From the NCBI RefSeq assembly GCF_002160985.1, contig NZ_NFLQ01000007.1, forward strand, positions 62,001 through 126,000: DNA of 64,000 bases, written 5' to 3'. Both the position numbers and the translations under genes were made by a program. The notes beneath the pieces are model-generated. The model did no database searches and had not been told where the DNA came from. It saw only the letters and a program-made list of their open reading frames with translations. Below, piece by piece: positions 26,021 through 34,588 of this stretch. Every line of letters starts with the position of its first letter. Positions within the stretch are counted from its first letter, which is position 1. Source of the DNA: Lachnoclostridium sp. An118. GTDB lineage: Bacteria > Bacillota > Clostridia > Lachnospirales > Lachnospiraceae.

Positions 26021-27015
26021 TTGACACCATCAGATACACAGAGAGCGGGCAGTTTGTGCCCTACCACAATCTGGCTGTGGAAAAATATCTTCTGGAGACC
26101 TGCGGCGAGAGGGAGTGCATCCTGTATCTCTGGCAGAACCAGAGGACGGTCATCATCGGGAGGAACCAGAATGCCTGGAAGGAGTGCAGGGTGAGCCGCC
26201 TGGAAGAGGACGGCGGGTATGTGGCCCGCCGGCTCTCCGGAGGCGGTGCTGTCTACCATGACCTGGGGAACCTGAATTTTACTTTCCTTGTGAGAAAGAA
26301 GAATTACAGCGTGGAAAGGCAGACCGAGGTGATCCTGCGGGCGGTCAGGGCCCTGGGCATCCCGGCGGTCCGGTCGGGCAGGAACGACCTTCTGGCAGAC
26401 GGGCGGAAATTCTCCGGGAACGCCTACTATGAGCAGGGAGACTACTGCTATCACCACGGTACGCTGATGGTGGACGTGGACAAGGAGGTGCTGGGCAGCT
26501 ATCTCACGGTGAATAAGGAGAAGCTGAAGTCCAAGGGTGTGGACTCTGTCCGCTCCAGAGTGGCCAACCTGCGGGAATTTGTCCCGGACCTGACTATAGA
26601 CAGGCTGAAGGCAGCACTGCGGCAGGCCTTTGAGGAGGTGTACGGCCAGAGGAGCACTCCCCTGACAGAGGAGGAGCTGGACGGGGAGAGGCTGAAGGCC
26701 GACGAGGAATATTTTGCATCCTGGGAGTGGAAATTCGGGCGCAGGCTGGAATTCCAGTTTGAGCTGTCTCACCGGTTTCCCTGGGGGAGCCTCTCTGTGG
26801 AGCTGAAGGTGGATCAGGGAAAAGTGACAGACGCGGCGGTCTATTCAGACGCCCTGAAGCCGGGGCTTATCCTGGCTCTTCCCGACTGTCTGAAAAACGC
26901 TAGGTACAGCAGGAAGGCCCTCTGCAGGCAGCTTGGCCTGCTCCACCCGGCCGACCCGGCTGAGGCAGAGATGCTGCGGGATGTCATCCGGTGGGTCGCG
27001 TCGGAGGAGATATAG
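26017..27015 (+). CDS. lplA: lipoate-protein ligase A
   Basis: 332 residues, with the N-terminal catalytic domain (NQRTVIIGRNQNAWKEC, RRLSGGGAVYHDLGNLNFTF, RNDLLADGRKFSGNAY, and a lipoyl-AMP lysine region YHHGTLMVDVD) and the small C-terminal accessory domain (WEWKFGRRLEFQFE). It activates free lipoate with ATP and attaches it to GcvH. Overlaps gcvPB by 4 nt (ATGA). Being in the glycine operon suggests lipoate scavenging rather than synthesis; no lipA or lipB was seen in the window. Confidence 0.9.
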   Translation: MIDTIRYTESGQFVPYHNLAVEKYLLETCGERECILYLWQNQRTVIIGRNQNAWKECRVSRLEEDGGYVARRLSGGGAVYHDLGNLNFTFLVRKKNYSVERQTEVILRAVRALGIPAVRSGRNDLLADGRKFSGNAYYEQGDYCYHHGTLMVDVDKEVLGSYLTVNKEKLKSKGVDSVRSRVANLREFVPDLTIDRLKAALRQAFEEVYGQRSTPLTEEELDGERLKADEEYFASWEWKFGRRLEFQFELSHRFPWGSLSVELKVDQGKVTDAAVYSDALKPGLILALPDCLKNARYSRKALCRQLGLLHPADPAEAEMLRDVIRWVASEEI

Positions 27016-27037
27016 GGAGACAAAAGGAGAAGAGGAT

Positions 27038-28444
27038 ATGGAAGAAAGATTCGATCTGATCATCATAGGCGCGGGGCCCGGGGGCTATGTGTGTGCCATC
27101 AAGGCCGCAAAGCTGGGGCTGAAGACGGCCGTTGTGGAGGAGAGCCGGGCGGGGGGGACCTGCCTGAACCGGGGCTGTATCCCGGCCAAGGCAATGCTCC
27201 ACGCCTCCGGACTCTACCGGGAGATCCGGCAGGCGGAGCGGTTCGGGGTAAAGGCAGAGGGAGTCAGCTTTGACTTTGAGAAGATCCTGGCCTACAAGGA
27301 GGAGACCACAGACCAGCTGGTGCAGGGAGTGGAGCAGCTCCTTAAGGGAGGCGGCGTGACCTGTCTGGCGGGCAGGGGAAGGCTCCTCCCGGGAAGACAG
27401 GTGGAAGTGGAGAAGGACGGAGAAAAGCAGGTGTACCAGGCGGAGCAAGTGGTGCTGGCGGCCGGCTCAAGACCTGTCATCCTGCCCATCCCGGGCATGG
27501 ATCTGCCTGGTGTCCTGACAAGCGACGAGCTCTTTGCGCTGCGGGAGGTGCCTGAGAGCCTGGTCATCATAGGGGGAGGCGTCATCAGCGTGGAGTTCGC
27601 CACCATCTATTCCTCCCTTGGCTGTAAGGTGACGATCCTGGAGGCCATGCCCCGGCTGGTGCCAAACATGGACAAAGAAATCTCCCAGAACCTGAAGATG
27701 ATCCTGAAGAAGAGAGGGGTGGATATCCACACGGGAGCGGCAGTCCGGTCTGTGGAAGAGGCGGCGGGCGGACTTGTCTGCCGGTTTGAGGAGAAGGAAA
27801 AAGAGCAGTCCGTCTCCGGACAGTATGTGCTCTGCGCCGTGGGGAGACGGCCCGCCTCGGAGGGACTTTTTGGGGAGGGCGCAGTCCCGGATATGGAGCG
27901 TGGCCGCGTTCTCGTGGATGACAGGTTTGCCACGAGCATCCCGGGCGTCTACGCCATCGGGGATATGATCCCGGGCGCACAGCTGGCCCACGCTGCCAGC
28001 GCCCAGGGCATGGTGCTGGCGGAGCTGCTGGCAGGACAGGAGCCCTCTGTGGACCTGGCGGTGGTGCCGGGCTGCGTGTACACGGAGCCGGAGATCGCCT
28101 CGGCGGGGCTGGACGAGGAGACAGCCAAAGGGGAAGGGATCCCTGTGCGGACAGGCAAGTTCATCATGAGCGCCAACGGGAAATCCCTCATCTCAAAGGA
28201 GGAGAGAGGCTTTATCAAGGTGGTCGTCCATGAGGAGACAGAGGAGATACTGGGCGTGCAGATGATGTGCGGCCGGGCCACAGACATGATCGGCGAGTTT
28301 GTCAGCGCTATCGAAAACCATCTGACGGCTTCCCAGGTGCTCCGGGCCATGCGTCCCCACCCCACCTACAATGAGGGCGTGGCGGAGGCGTTGGAGGAGC
28401 TGAAGGGCGGAGCCATCCATGTGATGCCCAGAAAGAAGAGATAG
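27038..28444 (+). CDS. lpdA: dihydrolipoyl dehydrogenase (L protein)
   Basis: 468 residues from ATG 27038 with AAAAGGAGAAGAGG upstream. FAD-binding GAGPGGYVCAIKAA, redox disulfide Cys42/Cys47 (GGTCLNRGCIPAKAML), NAD-binding GGGVISVEFA, and the C-terminal HPTYNEGVAEA with the His-Glu pair. It reoxidises dihydrolipoyl-GcvH with NAD. No N-terminal lipoyl domain. A dedicated copy for glycine cleavage. Confidence 0.92.
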   Translation: MEERFDLIIIGAGPGGYVCAIKAAKLGLKTAVVEESRAGGTCLNRGCIPAKAMLHASGLYREIRQAERFGVKAEGVSFDFEKILAYKEETTDQLVQGVEQLLKGGGVTCLAGRGRLLPGRQVEVEKDGEKQVYQAEQVVLAAGSRPVILPIPGMDLPGVLTSDELFALREVPESLVIIGGGVISVEFATIYSSLGCKVTILEAMPRLVPNMDKEISQNLKMILKKRGVDIHTGAAVRSVEEAAGGLVCRFEEKEKEQSVSGQYVLCAVGRRPASEGLFGEGAVPDMERGRVLVDDRFATSIPGVYAIGDMIPGAQLAHAASAQGMVLAELLAGQEPSVDLAVVPGCVYTEPEIASAGLDEETAKGEGIPVRTGKFIMSANGKSLISKEERGFIKVVVHEETEEILGVQMMCGRATDMIGEFVSAIENHLTASQVLRAMRPHPTYNEGVAEALEELKGGAIHVMPRKKR

Positions 28445-28502
28445 CAGAAGAGCCAGAGAGAACAGACAGAAGGACAGAGACAAAAAGAGAAGGAGAAAGA
28501 CT

Positions 28503-29132
28503 ATGATGATGCTGGAGATGAAGACTACGGAGTTCCTTGAGGAGCTGTCTTCCAAGGCCCCCGTGCCTGGGGGAGGGGGAGCCTCCGCCGCTGTGGGAGC
28601 CTTCGGGGCTGCCCTTGGCATGATGGTGGCGAACCTGACTGTGGGGAAAAAGAAATACGCGGCAGTGGAGGAGGAGATCCTGGCGGCCCTGGAGGAGCTG
28701 GGGAAGCTGCGGGACAGGCTGGTCGCCCTGACAGACCGGGACGCCCAGGCCTTTGAGCCCCTGTCCAGGGCCTACGGGCTCCCGAAAAATACAGAGGAGG
28801 AGAAGGCTGCCAGGGAGAAAGTCATGGAGTCCGCCCTTTACGACGCCAGCGTGGCCCCGCTGGAGATCATGGAGACCGTGCTCGCCTCCATGGACCTTTT
28901 GGAGGTCCTGGGGGAGAAGGGCAGCAGGCTGGCCTTAAGTGACGTGGGGGTGGGCATCCTCTTTGCCCAGGCGGCCCTGGAGGGAGCCTCCTTAAATGTC
29001 TTTATCAACACACGGCTCATGAAGGACAGAGGCCGGGCGGAGGAGCTGAACGGCCGGGCTGACCGGATGATCGCGGAGGGCCGGGAGAAGAAAGAGCGTA
29101 TTTACAGCCAGGTGCTCCAGAGTGTAAAATAG
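28503..29132 (+). CDS. fchA: cyclodeaminase/cyclohydrolase family protein (formimidoyl/methenyl-THF)
   Basis: 209 residues, all helical. SSKAPVPGGGGASAAVGAFG and MVANLTVGKKKYA are the hallmarks of the FTCD_C/FchA family, which removes ammonia from formimidoyl-THF or hydrolyses methenyl-THF. Next to folD it probably supplies the methenyl-THF cyclohydrolase step. The start has several ATGs in a row; ATG 28503 has AAGGAG 8-10 nt upstream. Confidence 0.87.
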   Translation: MMMLEMKTTEFLEELSSKAPVPGGGGASAAVGAFGAALGMMVANLTVGKKKYAAVEEEILAALEELGKLRDRLVALTDRDAQAFEPLSRAYGLPKNTEEEKAAREKVMESALYDASVAPLEIMETVLASMDLLEVLGEKGSRLALSDVGVGILFAQAALEGASLNVFINTRLMKDRGRAEELNGRADRMIAEGREKKERIYSQVLQSVK

Positions 29133-29214
29133 AGCGGTACCGATCCGGAAGCCTGACGGTGGACGGACGACATGCGGAAGCAGCATGCAGACACAACACA
29201 GGAGGGACAAAAAG

Positions 29215-30078
29215 ATGGGAACAGTGATGTTGGGAACCGAAGTGGCGAAGGCCATGAAGGAGCGTCTGATACAGAGGACAGAAGCGCTGAAGGAGAGGGG
29301 GACAGAGCCAAAGCTGGCGATCCTGCGGGTGGGGGCAAGGCCGGACGACCTCTCCTATGAGCGGGGAGCAAAGAAACGGATGGAGCTGACGGGCATCGGA
29401 TGCCAGGTGACAGAGCTTCCGGAGGACGTCTCCCAGAGGGAGCTGGAGGAGGCGCTGGAAGCGCTGAACAGGGACCCTTCCGTACACGGGATCTTAGTGT
29501 TCCGCCCCCTTCCCGGGCATCTGGACGAGGAGCCCCTAAAGAGCCTTATCGACCCGGTCAAGGACGTGGACTGTATGAGCCCTGTCAATATAGCGAAGGT
29601 CTTTTCCGGGGACGACAGCGGCTATGCGCCCTGTACGCCGGAGGCGGTGATGGAGATGCTGGACCACTACGGCATTGATCCAAAGGGAAAGAAGGTGACT
29701 GTCATCGGAAGGAGCATGGTGGTGGGCAAACCCCTGGCCATGCTGCTCCTTAAGCGGCACGCCACAGTCACCATCTGCCACACCCGGACAGAGGACCTGG
29801 CAGGCACCTGCCGGGCGGCGGACATACTCATCGCTGCCGCCGGAAAGGCGAAGATGGTCACAGCCCCCATGGCAGGGGAAGGCGCTGTGGTGGTGGACGT
29901 GGGCATCAATATGGACCCGGAGGGAAATCTGTGCGGGGATGTGGACTTTGAGGCGGTGGAGCCAGGGGCCTCCTTTATCAGTCCTGTCCCCAGGGGCGTG
30001 GGGAGCGTCACCACATCCGTGCTGGCACAGCACGTGGTCCGGGCGGCAGAATCCCTGAGCGGACAAAGCAGAGTGTAA
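29215..30078 (+). CDS. folD: methylene-THF dehydrogenase / methenyl-THF cyclohydrolase
   Basis: 287 residues from ATG 29215 with AGGAGGG 8 nt upstream; upstream in-frame starts lack one. DLSYERGAKKRMELTGI aligns with the catalytic Tyr-Lys region, GILVFRPLPGHLDE with the folate site, and VIGRSMVVGKPLAMLL plus DVGINM with the cofactor domain. The Lys appears one residue further from Tyr than the usual Y-x3-K. It converts methylene-THF from glycine cleavage to formyl-THF. Last gene of the operon. Confidence 0.9.
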   Translation: MGTVMLGTEVAKAMKERLIQRTEALKERGTEPKLAILRVGARPDDLSYERGAKKRMELTGIGCQVTELPEDVSQRELEEALEALNRDPSVHGILVFRPLPGHLDEEPLKSLIDPVKDVDCMSPVNIAKVFSGDDSGYAPCTPEAVMEMLDHYGIDPKGKKVTVIGRSMVVGKPLAMLLLKRHATVTICHTRTEDLAGTCRAADILIAAAGKAKMVTAPMAGEGAVVVDVGINMDPEGNLCGDVDFEAVEPGASFISPVPRGVGSVTTSVLAQHVVRAAESLSGQSRV

Positions 30079-30120
30079 AAAATATCATATAGTCAGCGCG
30101 TAAAGGAGAGGGAGCGCTCC

Positions 30121-30155
30121 AGGCAGCCCGGTTGGATTTGACAGGGCTGCCTTTT
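30121..30155 (+). terminator. terminator of the glycine-cleavage operon
   Basis: AGGCAGCCC (30121-30129) pairs with GGGCTGCCT (30144-30152), 14-nt loop, then TTTT. The loop holds the -35 of the next promoter. Confidence 0.75.
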
Positions 30156-30166
30156 CCATGTATAAT
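30138..30166 (+). promoter_or_regulatory. consensus promoter nested in the terminator, for the DUF1538 gene
   Basis: TTGACA (30138-30143), 17-nt spacer, TATAAT (30161-30166). Confidence 0.75.
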
Positions 30167-30214
30167 TACTAATAAAGTTAGCAATTTGACACGGCAGAAG
30201 AAAGGAGACGATTA

Positions 30215-31804
30215 TTGAGCAAAAAAGGCAGTACGACTTATTCAGAAGAATTTCACAAGGCAGAAGTAAGAGAAAGACTGAAGGAGAGATTAAAAGAAAA
30301 GCTGAGAGAGGCTGTCAGCGCGGTGCTTCCCATCATCGTGATCGTGATGGCGCTGTGCTTTACGATTGTTCCGGTTTCAACGGACACTATGCTGGAATTT
30401 CTCGTTGGAGCAGTGATGCTGGTGATCGGGATGATGTTTTTTACCCTGGGGGCCGAGATAGCCATGACTCCCATGGGAGAGAGGGTGGGAAGCAGTATGA
30501 CCCGCTCGAAGAAGCTGTGGGTGATGGTTGTCCTGGGCTTCATCCTGGGGTTTGTCATCACAGTGTCGGAGCCGGACCTTCAGGTGCTTGCAGAGCAGGT
30601 CCCGGCAGTCCCCAATATGGTCATCATAGTTGCCGTGGCGACAGGCGTGGGGATTTTCCTCGTGGTGGCGTTCCTGAGGATCTTGTTCGGCATTCCCCTT
30701 TCCCGGATGCTGGTGTTCTTTTACATTATTGTGTTTGCCCTGGCAGCGGTTACGCCGAAGGCCTTTCTTGCGGTAGCGTTTGACTCGGGTGGAGTGACCA
30801 CAGGTCCTATGACAGTTCCCTTTATCATGGCACTGGGTATCGGTATATCTGCCATCCGGAGCGACCGCCACGCGGCGGACGACAGCTTTGGCCTGGTGGC
30901 TCTTTGTTCCATCGGTCCCATCCTGGCCGTGCTCATACTGGGGCTGATCTATGAGACGGACGGGGGAGCCTACAGCATGTCCTCGCTCACGGGGGTGGAA
31001 GACTCCGTTGAGCTTGGAAAACTATTTTTACACGCACTTCCGGAGTATTTTGGAGAAATTGCGGTTTCACTTCTTCCAATCGTTGTTTTTTTCGGATTGT
31101 TCCAGATTTTTTCACTGAAATTGAAAAAACGTTCTCTGATCAAGATCGTGATAGGACTTCTCTATACGTATATCGGGCTGGTACTGTTCCTGACAGGAGT
31201 AAACGTGGGATTTATGCCGGCGGGAAATTACCTGGGACAGATGATCGCGTCCCTGCCCTACAAGTGGATCATCATACCTATCGGCATGCTCATCGGCTAC
31301 TTTATCGTCATCGCCGAGCCGGCGGTGTACGTGCTGACAAAGCAGGTGGAGGAGCTGACAGACGGAGCCATAGAGGGCAGTATCATGAAGACAGGCCTGT
31401 CCATCAGCGTGGCCGTGTCGGTGGGGCTTGCCATGCTGCGGGTGCTGACGGGGATTTCCATTTTTTATCTTCTCGTACCGGGCTACGTGGCGGCCATCGC
31501 GCTGTCGTTTTTCGTGCCGAAGATCTTTACGGCGGTGGCTTTTGACTCGGGCGGAGTGGCCTCTGGTCCCATGACGGCCACCTTCCTGCTCCCCTTTGCC
31601 ATAGGAGCATGTACTTCTGTGGGAGGAGACATCGTGGCGGATGCCTTTGGAGTGGTGGCTATGGTGGCCATGACACCGCTCATCACCATACAGGTGATCG
31701 GGCTGATCTACAAACTGCAGGCAAAGCATGCGGACTCCGCGGCGGCAGCAGGGCAGGTCACATCCCTGGATGCCTATGCGGATGACGCGATCATTGAATT
31801 ATAG
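30215..31804 (+). CDS. DUF1538 family membrane transporter, internally duplicated
   Basis: 529 residues starting at TTG 30215 (AAAGGAG 30201-30207, 7 nt away). A charged N-terminus (1-30) is followed by about twelve to fourteen spans in two repeated halves: each has a copy of AVAFDSGGV-x-GPMT (near residues 187 and 437). DUF1538 proteins are predicted secondary transporters of unknown substrate that occur with P-II-like regulators; the next gene is such a regulator. The DSGG motif suggests an ion- or substrate-binding hairpin in each half, which is inference. Confidence 0.87.
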   Translation: MSKKGSTTYSEEFHKAEVRERLKERLKEKLREAVSAVLPIIVIVMALCFTIVPVSTDTMLEFLVGAVMLVIGMMFFTLGAEIAMTPMGERVGSSMTRSKKLWVMVVLGFILGFVITVSEPDLQVLAEQVPAVPNMVIIVAVATGVGIFLVVAFLRILFGIPLSRMLVFFYIIVFALAAVTPKAFLAVAFDSGGVTTGPMTVPFIMALGIGISAIRSDRHAADDSFGLVALCSIGPILAVLILGLIYETDGGAYSMSSLTGVEDSVELGKLFLHALPEYFGEIAVSLLPIVVFFGLFQIFSLKLKKRSLIKIVIGLLYTYIGLVLFLTGVNVGFMPAGNYLGQMIASLPYKWIIIPIGMLIGYFIVIAEPAVYVLTKQVEELTDGAIEGSIMKTGLSISVAVSVGLAMLRVLTGISIFYLLVPGYVAAIALSFFVPKIFTAVAFDSGGVASGPMTATFLLPFAIGACTSVGGDIVADAFGVVAMVAMTPLITIQVIGLIYKLQAKHADSAAAAGQVTSLDAYADDAIIEL

Positions 31805-31818
31805 ACGAGGATGGAGCT

Positions 31819-32514
31819 ATGAGTGAAGTATATATGATGGTGACGATCACCGACTGGAAGGAAACGGCCGTGGACTTTATGGAATTTTACAAGGAAAACC
31901 ATGTGGATGCCAATATGGTCACACTCGGGCGGGGAACGGCGGGCAGCGAGATGCTGGACTATCTGGGCCTGGAAGAGACGGAGAAGACCATGATACTGAG
32001 CATCGTGACGGACAAGGTCTGGAAGACGCTGAAGAGAGGGCTGCGCCAGCAGTTCAAGATTGACATTCCCGGAACAGGCATTGCCTTTATCGTGCCGGTC
32101 AGCAGCATCGGCGGAAAGAGAGAGCTTCTGTTCCTGCTGGATAAACAGGATTTTGAGAAAGGTGAGGAGACGGTATTGAAGGACACAGCACATGAATTAT
32201 TGATCGTGATCGCAAACCAGGGATACAATGAGATGGTCATGGACGCGGCCAGGAGCGCGGGGGCGGCGGGAGGCACTGTGCTCCACGCCAGAGGCACCGG
32301 CATGAAGAGAGCGGAGAAGTTTTTCGGCGTCTCCCTTGTGTCAGAGAAAGAGCTGGTGCTGATCGTGACAAAGACAGAGAATAAAAATGCCATCATGCAG
32401 GCTGTCATGCAGAAGGCGGGGATGGACACAAAGGCGAAGGCCATCGTGTTCTCGCTGCCGGTGACGGACACAGCAGGCCTCCGTCTGATCGAGGAGGAAG
32501 CTGCGGACGAGTAA
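31819..32514 (+). CDS. P-II-like regulator with two tandem domains
   Basis: 231 residues. Two ferredoxin-like P-II folds in tandem: about 1-105 (VYMMVTITDWKETAVDFM, IPGTGIAFIVPVSSIGG) and about 112-231 (HELLIVIANQGYNEMVMDAA, GAAGGTVLHARGTGMK, KAIVFSLPVTDTAGL). P-II proteins gate transporters by binding nucleotides or small metabolites. It starts 14 nt after DUF1538, so it is almost surely its regulator. No uridylylatable T-loop tyrosine motif like that of GlnB was recognised. Confidence 0.82.
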   Translation: MSEVYMMVTITDWKETAVDFMEFYKENHVDANMVTLGRGTAGSEMLDYLGLEETEKTMILSIVTDKVWKTLKRGLRQQFKIDIPGTGIAFIVPVSSIGGKRELLFLLDKQDFEKGEETVLKDTAHELLIVIANQGYNEMVMDAARSAGAAGGTVLHARGTGMKRAEKFFGVSLVSEKELVLIVTKTENKNAIMQAVMQKAGMDTKAKAIVFSLPVTDTAGLRLIEEEAADE

Positions 32515-32525
32515 GGGCAGACAAG

Positions 32526-32583
32526 AAAAGCGCCGCCCCGGCTGCCGGACGTTCTGTCCGGCACGCCTGGGCAGCGCTTTTTT
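32526..32583. terminator. strong terminator after the P-II gene
   Basis: AAAAGCGC (32526-32533) pairs with GCGCTTTT, with a long interrupted GC stem (GCCGGAC/GTCCGGC at the tip) and T6 on the right. Confidence 0.85.
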
Positions 32584-32697
32584 GCGCCTGGCGCAGTGTG
32601 TCTAATCGCATTCGCATGTATTGCTTTTAAATATCTAAATGAAATTGCCGTTTATATAAATAAAAGGTACATCTTATTCCGATTAATGCTTTTTCTG

Positions 32698-32898
32698 TTA
32701 CAGCTTGACAACATTGACAGCCTGCGGTCCTTTTGTGCCCTCTGTCACCTCAAATTCCACTGCCTGGCCTTCTTCGAGGGATTTGAAGCCATCCATCAGA
32801 AGTCCGGAGTAGTGGACGAAGATATCGTTTCCCTCTTCGTCTGAGATGAAGCCATAGCCCTTCTGGTTGTTGAACCACTTTACGGTACCTTTGTTCAT
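32698..32898 (-). CDS. cold-shock protein (CspA family)
   Basis: 66 residues, a single OB-fold. RNP1 KGYGFI and RNP2 DIFVHYS are intact, start [10 protein letters not shown]. Binds single-stranded RNA/DNA as RNA chaperone. A GGAGGTAGC site is 5 nt before ATG and an AT-rich leader of about 70 nt lies behind the promoter, as usual for csp genes. Confidence 0.95.
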   Translation of the reverse strand: MNKGTVKWFNNQKGYGFISDEEGNDIFVHYSGLLMDGFKSLEEGQAVEFEVTEGTKGPQAVNVVKL

Positions 32899-32973
32899 AT
32901 GCTACCTCCATATAAATTGAATAAAAATAAAAGGTTCATAAATCTACAGAATTGTCTGTAAATTTACTCTGAC

Positions 32974-33002
32974 AGCGTAGCATAAAACATTAAAAAAGTC
33001 AA
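32974..33002 (-). promoter_or_regulatory. csp promoter
   Basis: Minus strand TTGACT (33002-32997), 17-nt spacer, TACGCT (32979-32974). Confidence 0.6.
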
Positions 33003-33064
33003 TCGATATGACAGAAATATACAGAAAATTCTCATAAAACGGATATTCGGATGTACAATTCGGC

Positions 33065-33093
33065 TTGTATATGGCGGGCAAATCATTTATAAT
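33065..33093 (+). promoter_or_regulatory. promoter of the PurF-like gene
   Basis: TTGTAT (33065-33070), 17-nt spacer, TATAAT (33088-33093). Confidence 0.6.
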
Positions 33094-33156
33094 GGAAAAG
33101 TATCTATTAATGTAACTGTATTGGATAAACGATTGTTGAACAGGAGGAAAAAGTAC

Positions 33157-34569
33157 ATGGGAGGACTTTTCGGTGTGGCGTCCAGGAAGGACTGTATGCT
33201 GGAGCTTTTTTACGGGGTGGATTACCATTCCCATCTGGGGACGAGGAGAGGAGGGATGGCTGCCCACGGTGAGGACGGGTTCTGCCGGGCCATCCATAAT
33301 ATAGAGAACTCACCCTTCCGCACAAAGTTTGAGCGGGATGTGGAGGAGATGAAGGGAAATCTGGGCATTGGCTGCATCTCGGACTACGAGCCCCAGCCCC
33401 TGCTCATACAGTCCCATCTGGGCAGCTTTGCTATTGCCACGGTGGGAAAGATCAACAACCTGGACGTTATCCTGGAGAAGGCTTACAAAGAGGGACATTC
33501 CCATTTTCAGGAGATGAGCGGCGGCCTCATCAACGCTACAGAGCTGGTGGCCTCCCTGATATGCAGGAAGGGGTCCTTCGCGGAGGGTATCCGCTATGCC
33601 CAGGAGATGATAGACGGTTCCCTGACCATGCTGGTCATGACAAAGGACGGCATCTATGCGGCGAGGGATATCCTGGGAAGGACGCCCCTTGTAGTGGGAA
33701 GAAAAGAGGACGCTTACTGCATCTCCTTTGAGAGCTTTGCCTATATCAATCTGGGCTACAGCGATCACAGGGAGCTGGGGCCCGGGGAGATTGCCTACAT
33801 CACGCCGGAGGGGGTGGAGACGGTACTGCCTCCGGGAGAAAAGATGAAGATCTGCTCCTTTTTGTGGGTGTACTATGGATATCCCACATCCTCCTACGAG
33901 GGAGTCAATGTGGAGGCTATGAGATACAGATGCGGAAGCATGCTGGCAAAGAGGGACAACGGCTCTGTCCAGCCGGACATCGTGGCCGGTGTGCCTGACT
34001 CCGGCGTGGCCCACGCCATCGGCTACTCCAATGAGTCCGGTATCCCCTACGCACGGCCCTTTATCAAGTACACGCCCACCTGGCCCCGGTCCTTTATGCC
34101 CCAGAACCAGAGCCAGAGAAATCTCATCGCCCGGATGAAGCTCATACCGGTGCGTGAGCTGATCGAGGACAAGAAGCTGCTCCTCATCGACGACTCCATC
34201 GTCAGAGGGACCCAGCTTCGGGAGACAACGGAGTTCCTGTACAAGAGCGGCGCCAAGGAGGTGCATGTGCGTCCCGCCTGTCCGCCCCTTGTGTACGGAT
34301 GCAAATATCTGAACTTCTCCCGTACCAAATCGGAGCTGGAGCTGATCACCAGGAGAGTGATCCGGGAGAAGGAGGGAGAGAACTGTCCGCAGGAGGTCCT
34401 GGAGGAGTACACAGACCCGGATTCCTGCCGCTACGCACAGATGATAGAGGCGATCCGTAGGGAGCAGAATTTTACAACTCTCAGATATCACCGGCTGGAC
34501 GACCTGCTGGCCTCCATCGGTATCGAGCCGTGTAAAGTGTGCACGTACTGCTTTGACGGAAAAGAATAG
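33157..34569 (+). CDS. amidophosphoribosyltransferase paralogue lacking the N-terminal catalytic Cys
   Basis: 470 residues from ATG 33157 (AGGAGG 33142-33147). The N-terminal Ntn glutaminase fold is recognisable (YGVDYHSHLGTRRGGMA, VGKINNLDVI), but the protein begins MGGLFGVAS where PurF has Met-Cys-Gly, so the Cys1 nucleophile is absent. The phosphoribosyl site LLLIDDSIVRGTQ and the C-terminal Cys pair (PCKVCTYCFDG), which in Bacillus PurF helps ligate an Fe-S cluster, are kept. It may use free ammonia, act in regulation, or transfer phosphoribosyl to another acceptor. Not in a purine operon; followed 19 nt later by a Rrf2 gene. Confidence 0.85.
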   Translation: MGGLFGVASRKDCMLELFYGVDYHSHLGTRRGGMAAHGEDGFCRAIHNIENSPFRTKFERDVEEMKGNLGIGCISDYEPQPLLIQSHLGSFAIATVGKINNLDVILEKAYKEGHSHFQEMSGGLINATELVASLICRKGSFAEGIRYAQEMIDGSLTMLVMTKDGIYAARDILGRTPLVVGRKEDAYCISFESFAYINLGYSDHRELGPGEIAYITPEGVETVLPPGEKMKICSFLWVYYGYPTSSYEGVNVEAMRYRCGSMLAKRDNGSVQPDIVAGVPDSGVAHAIGYSNESGIPYARPFIKYTPTWPRSFMPQNQSQRNLIARMKLIPVRELIEDKKLLLIDDSIVRGTQLRETTEFLYKSGAKEVHVRPACPPLVYGCKYLNFSRTKSELELITRRVIREKEGENCPQEVLEEYTDPDSCRYAQMIEAIRREQNFTTLRYHRLDDLLASIGIEPCKVCTYCFDGKE

Positions 34570-34588
34570 GTGCGGGGCAGAGCGCAGG

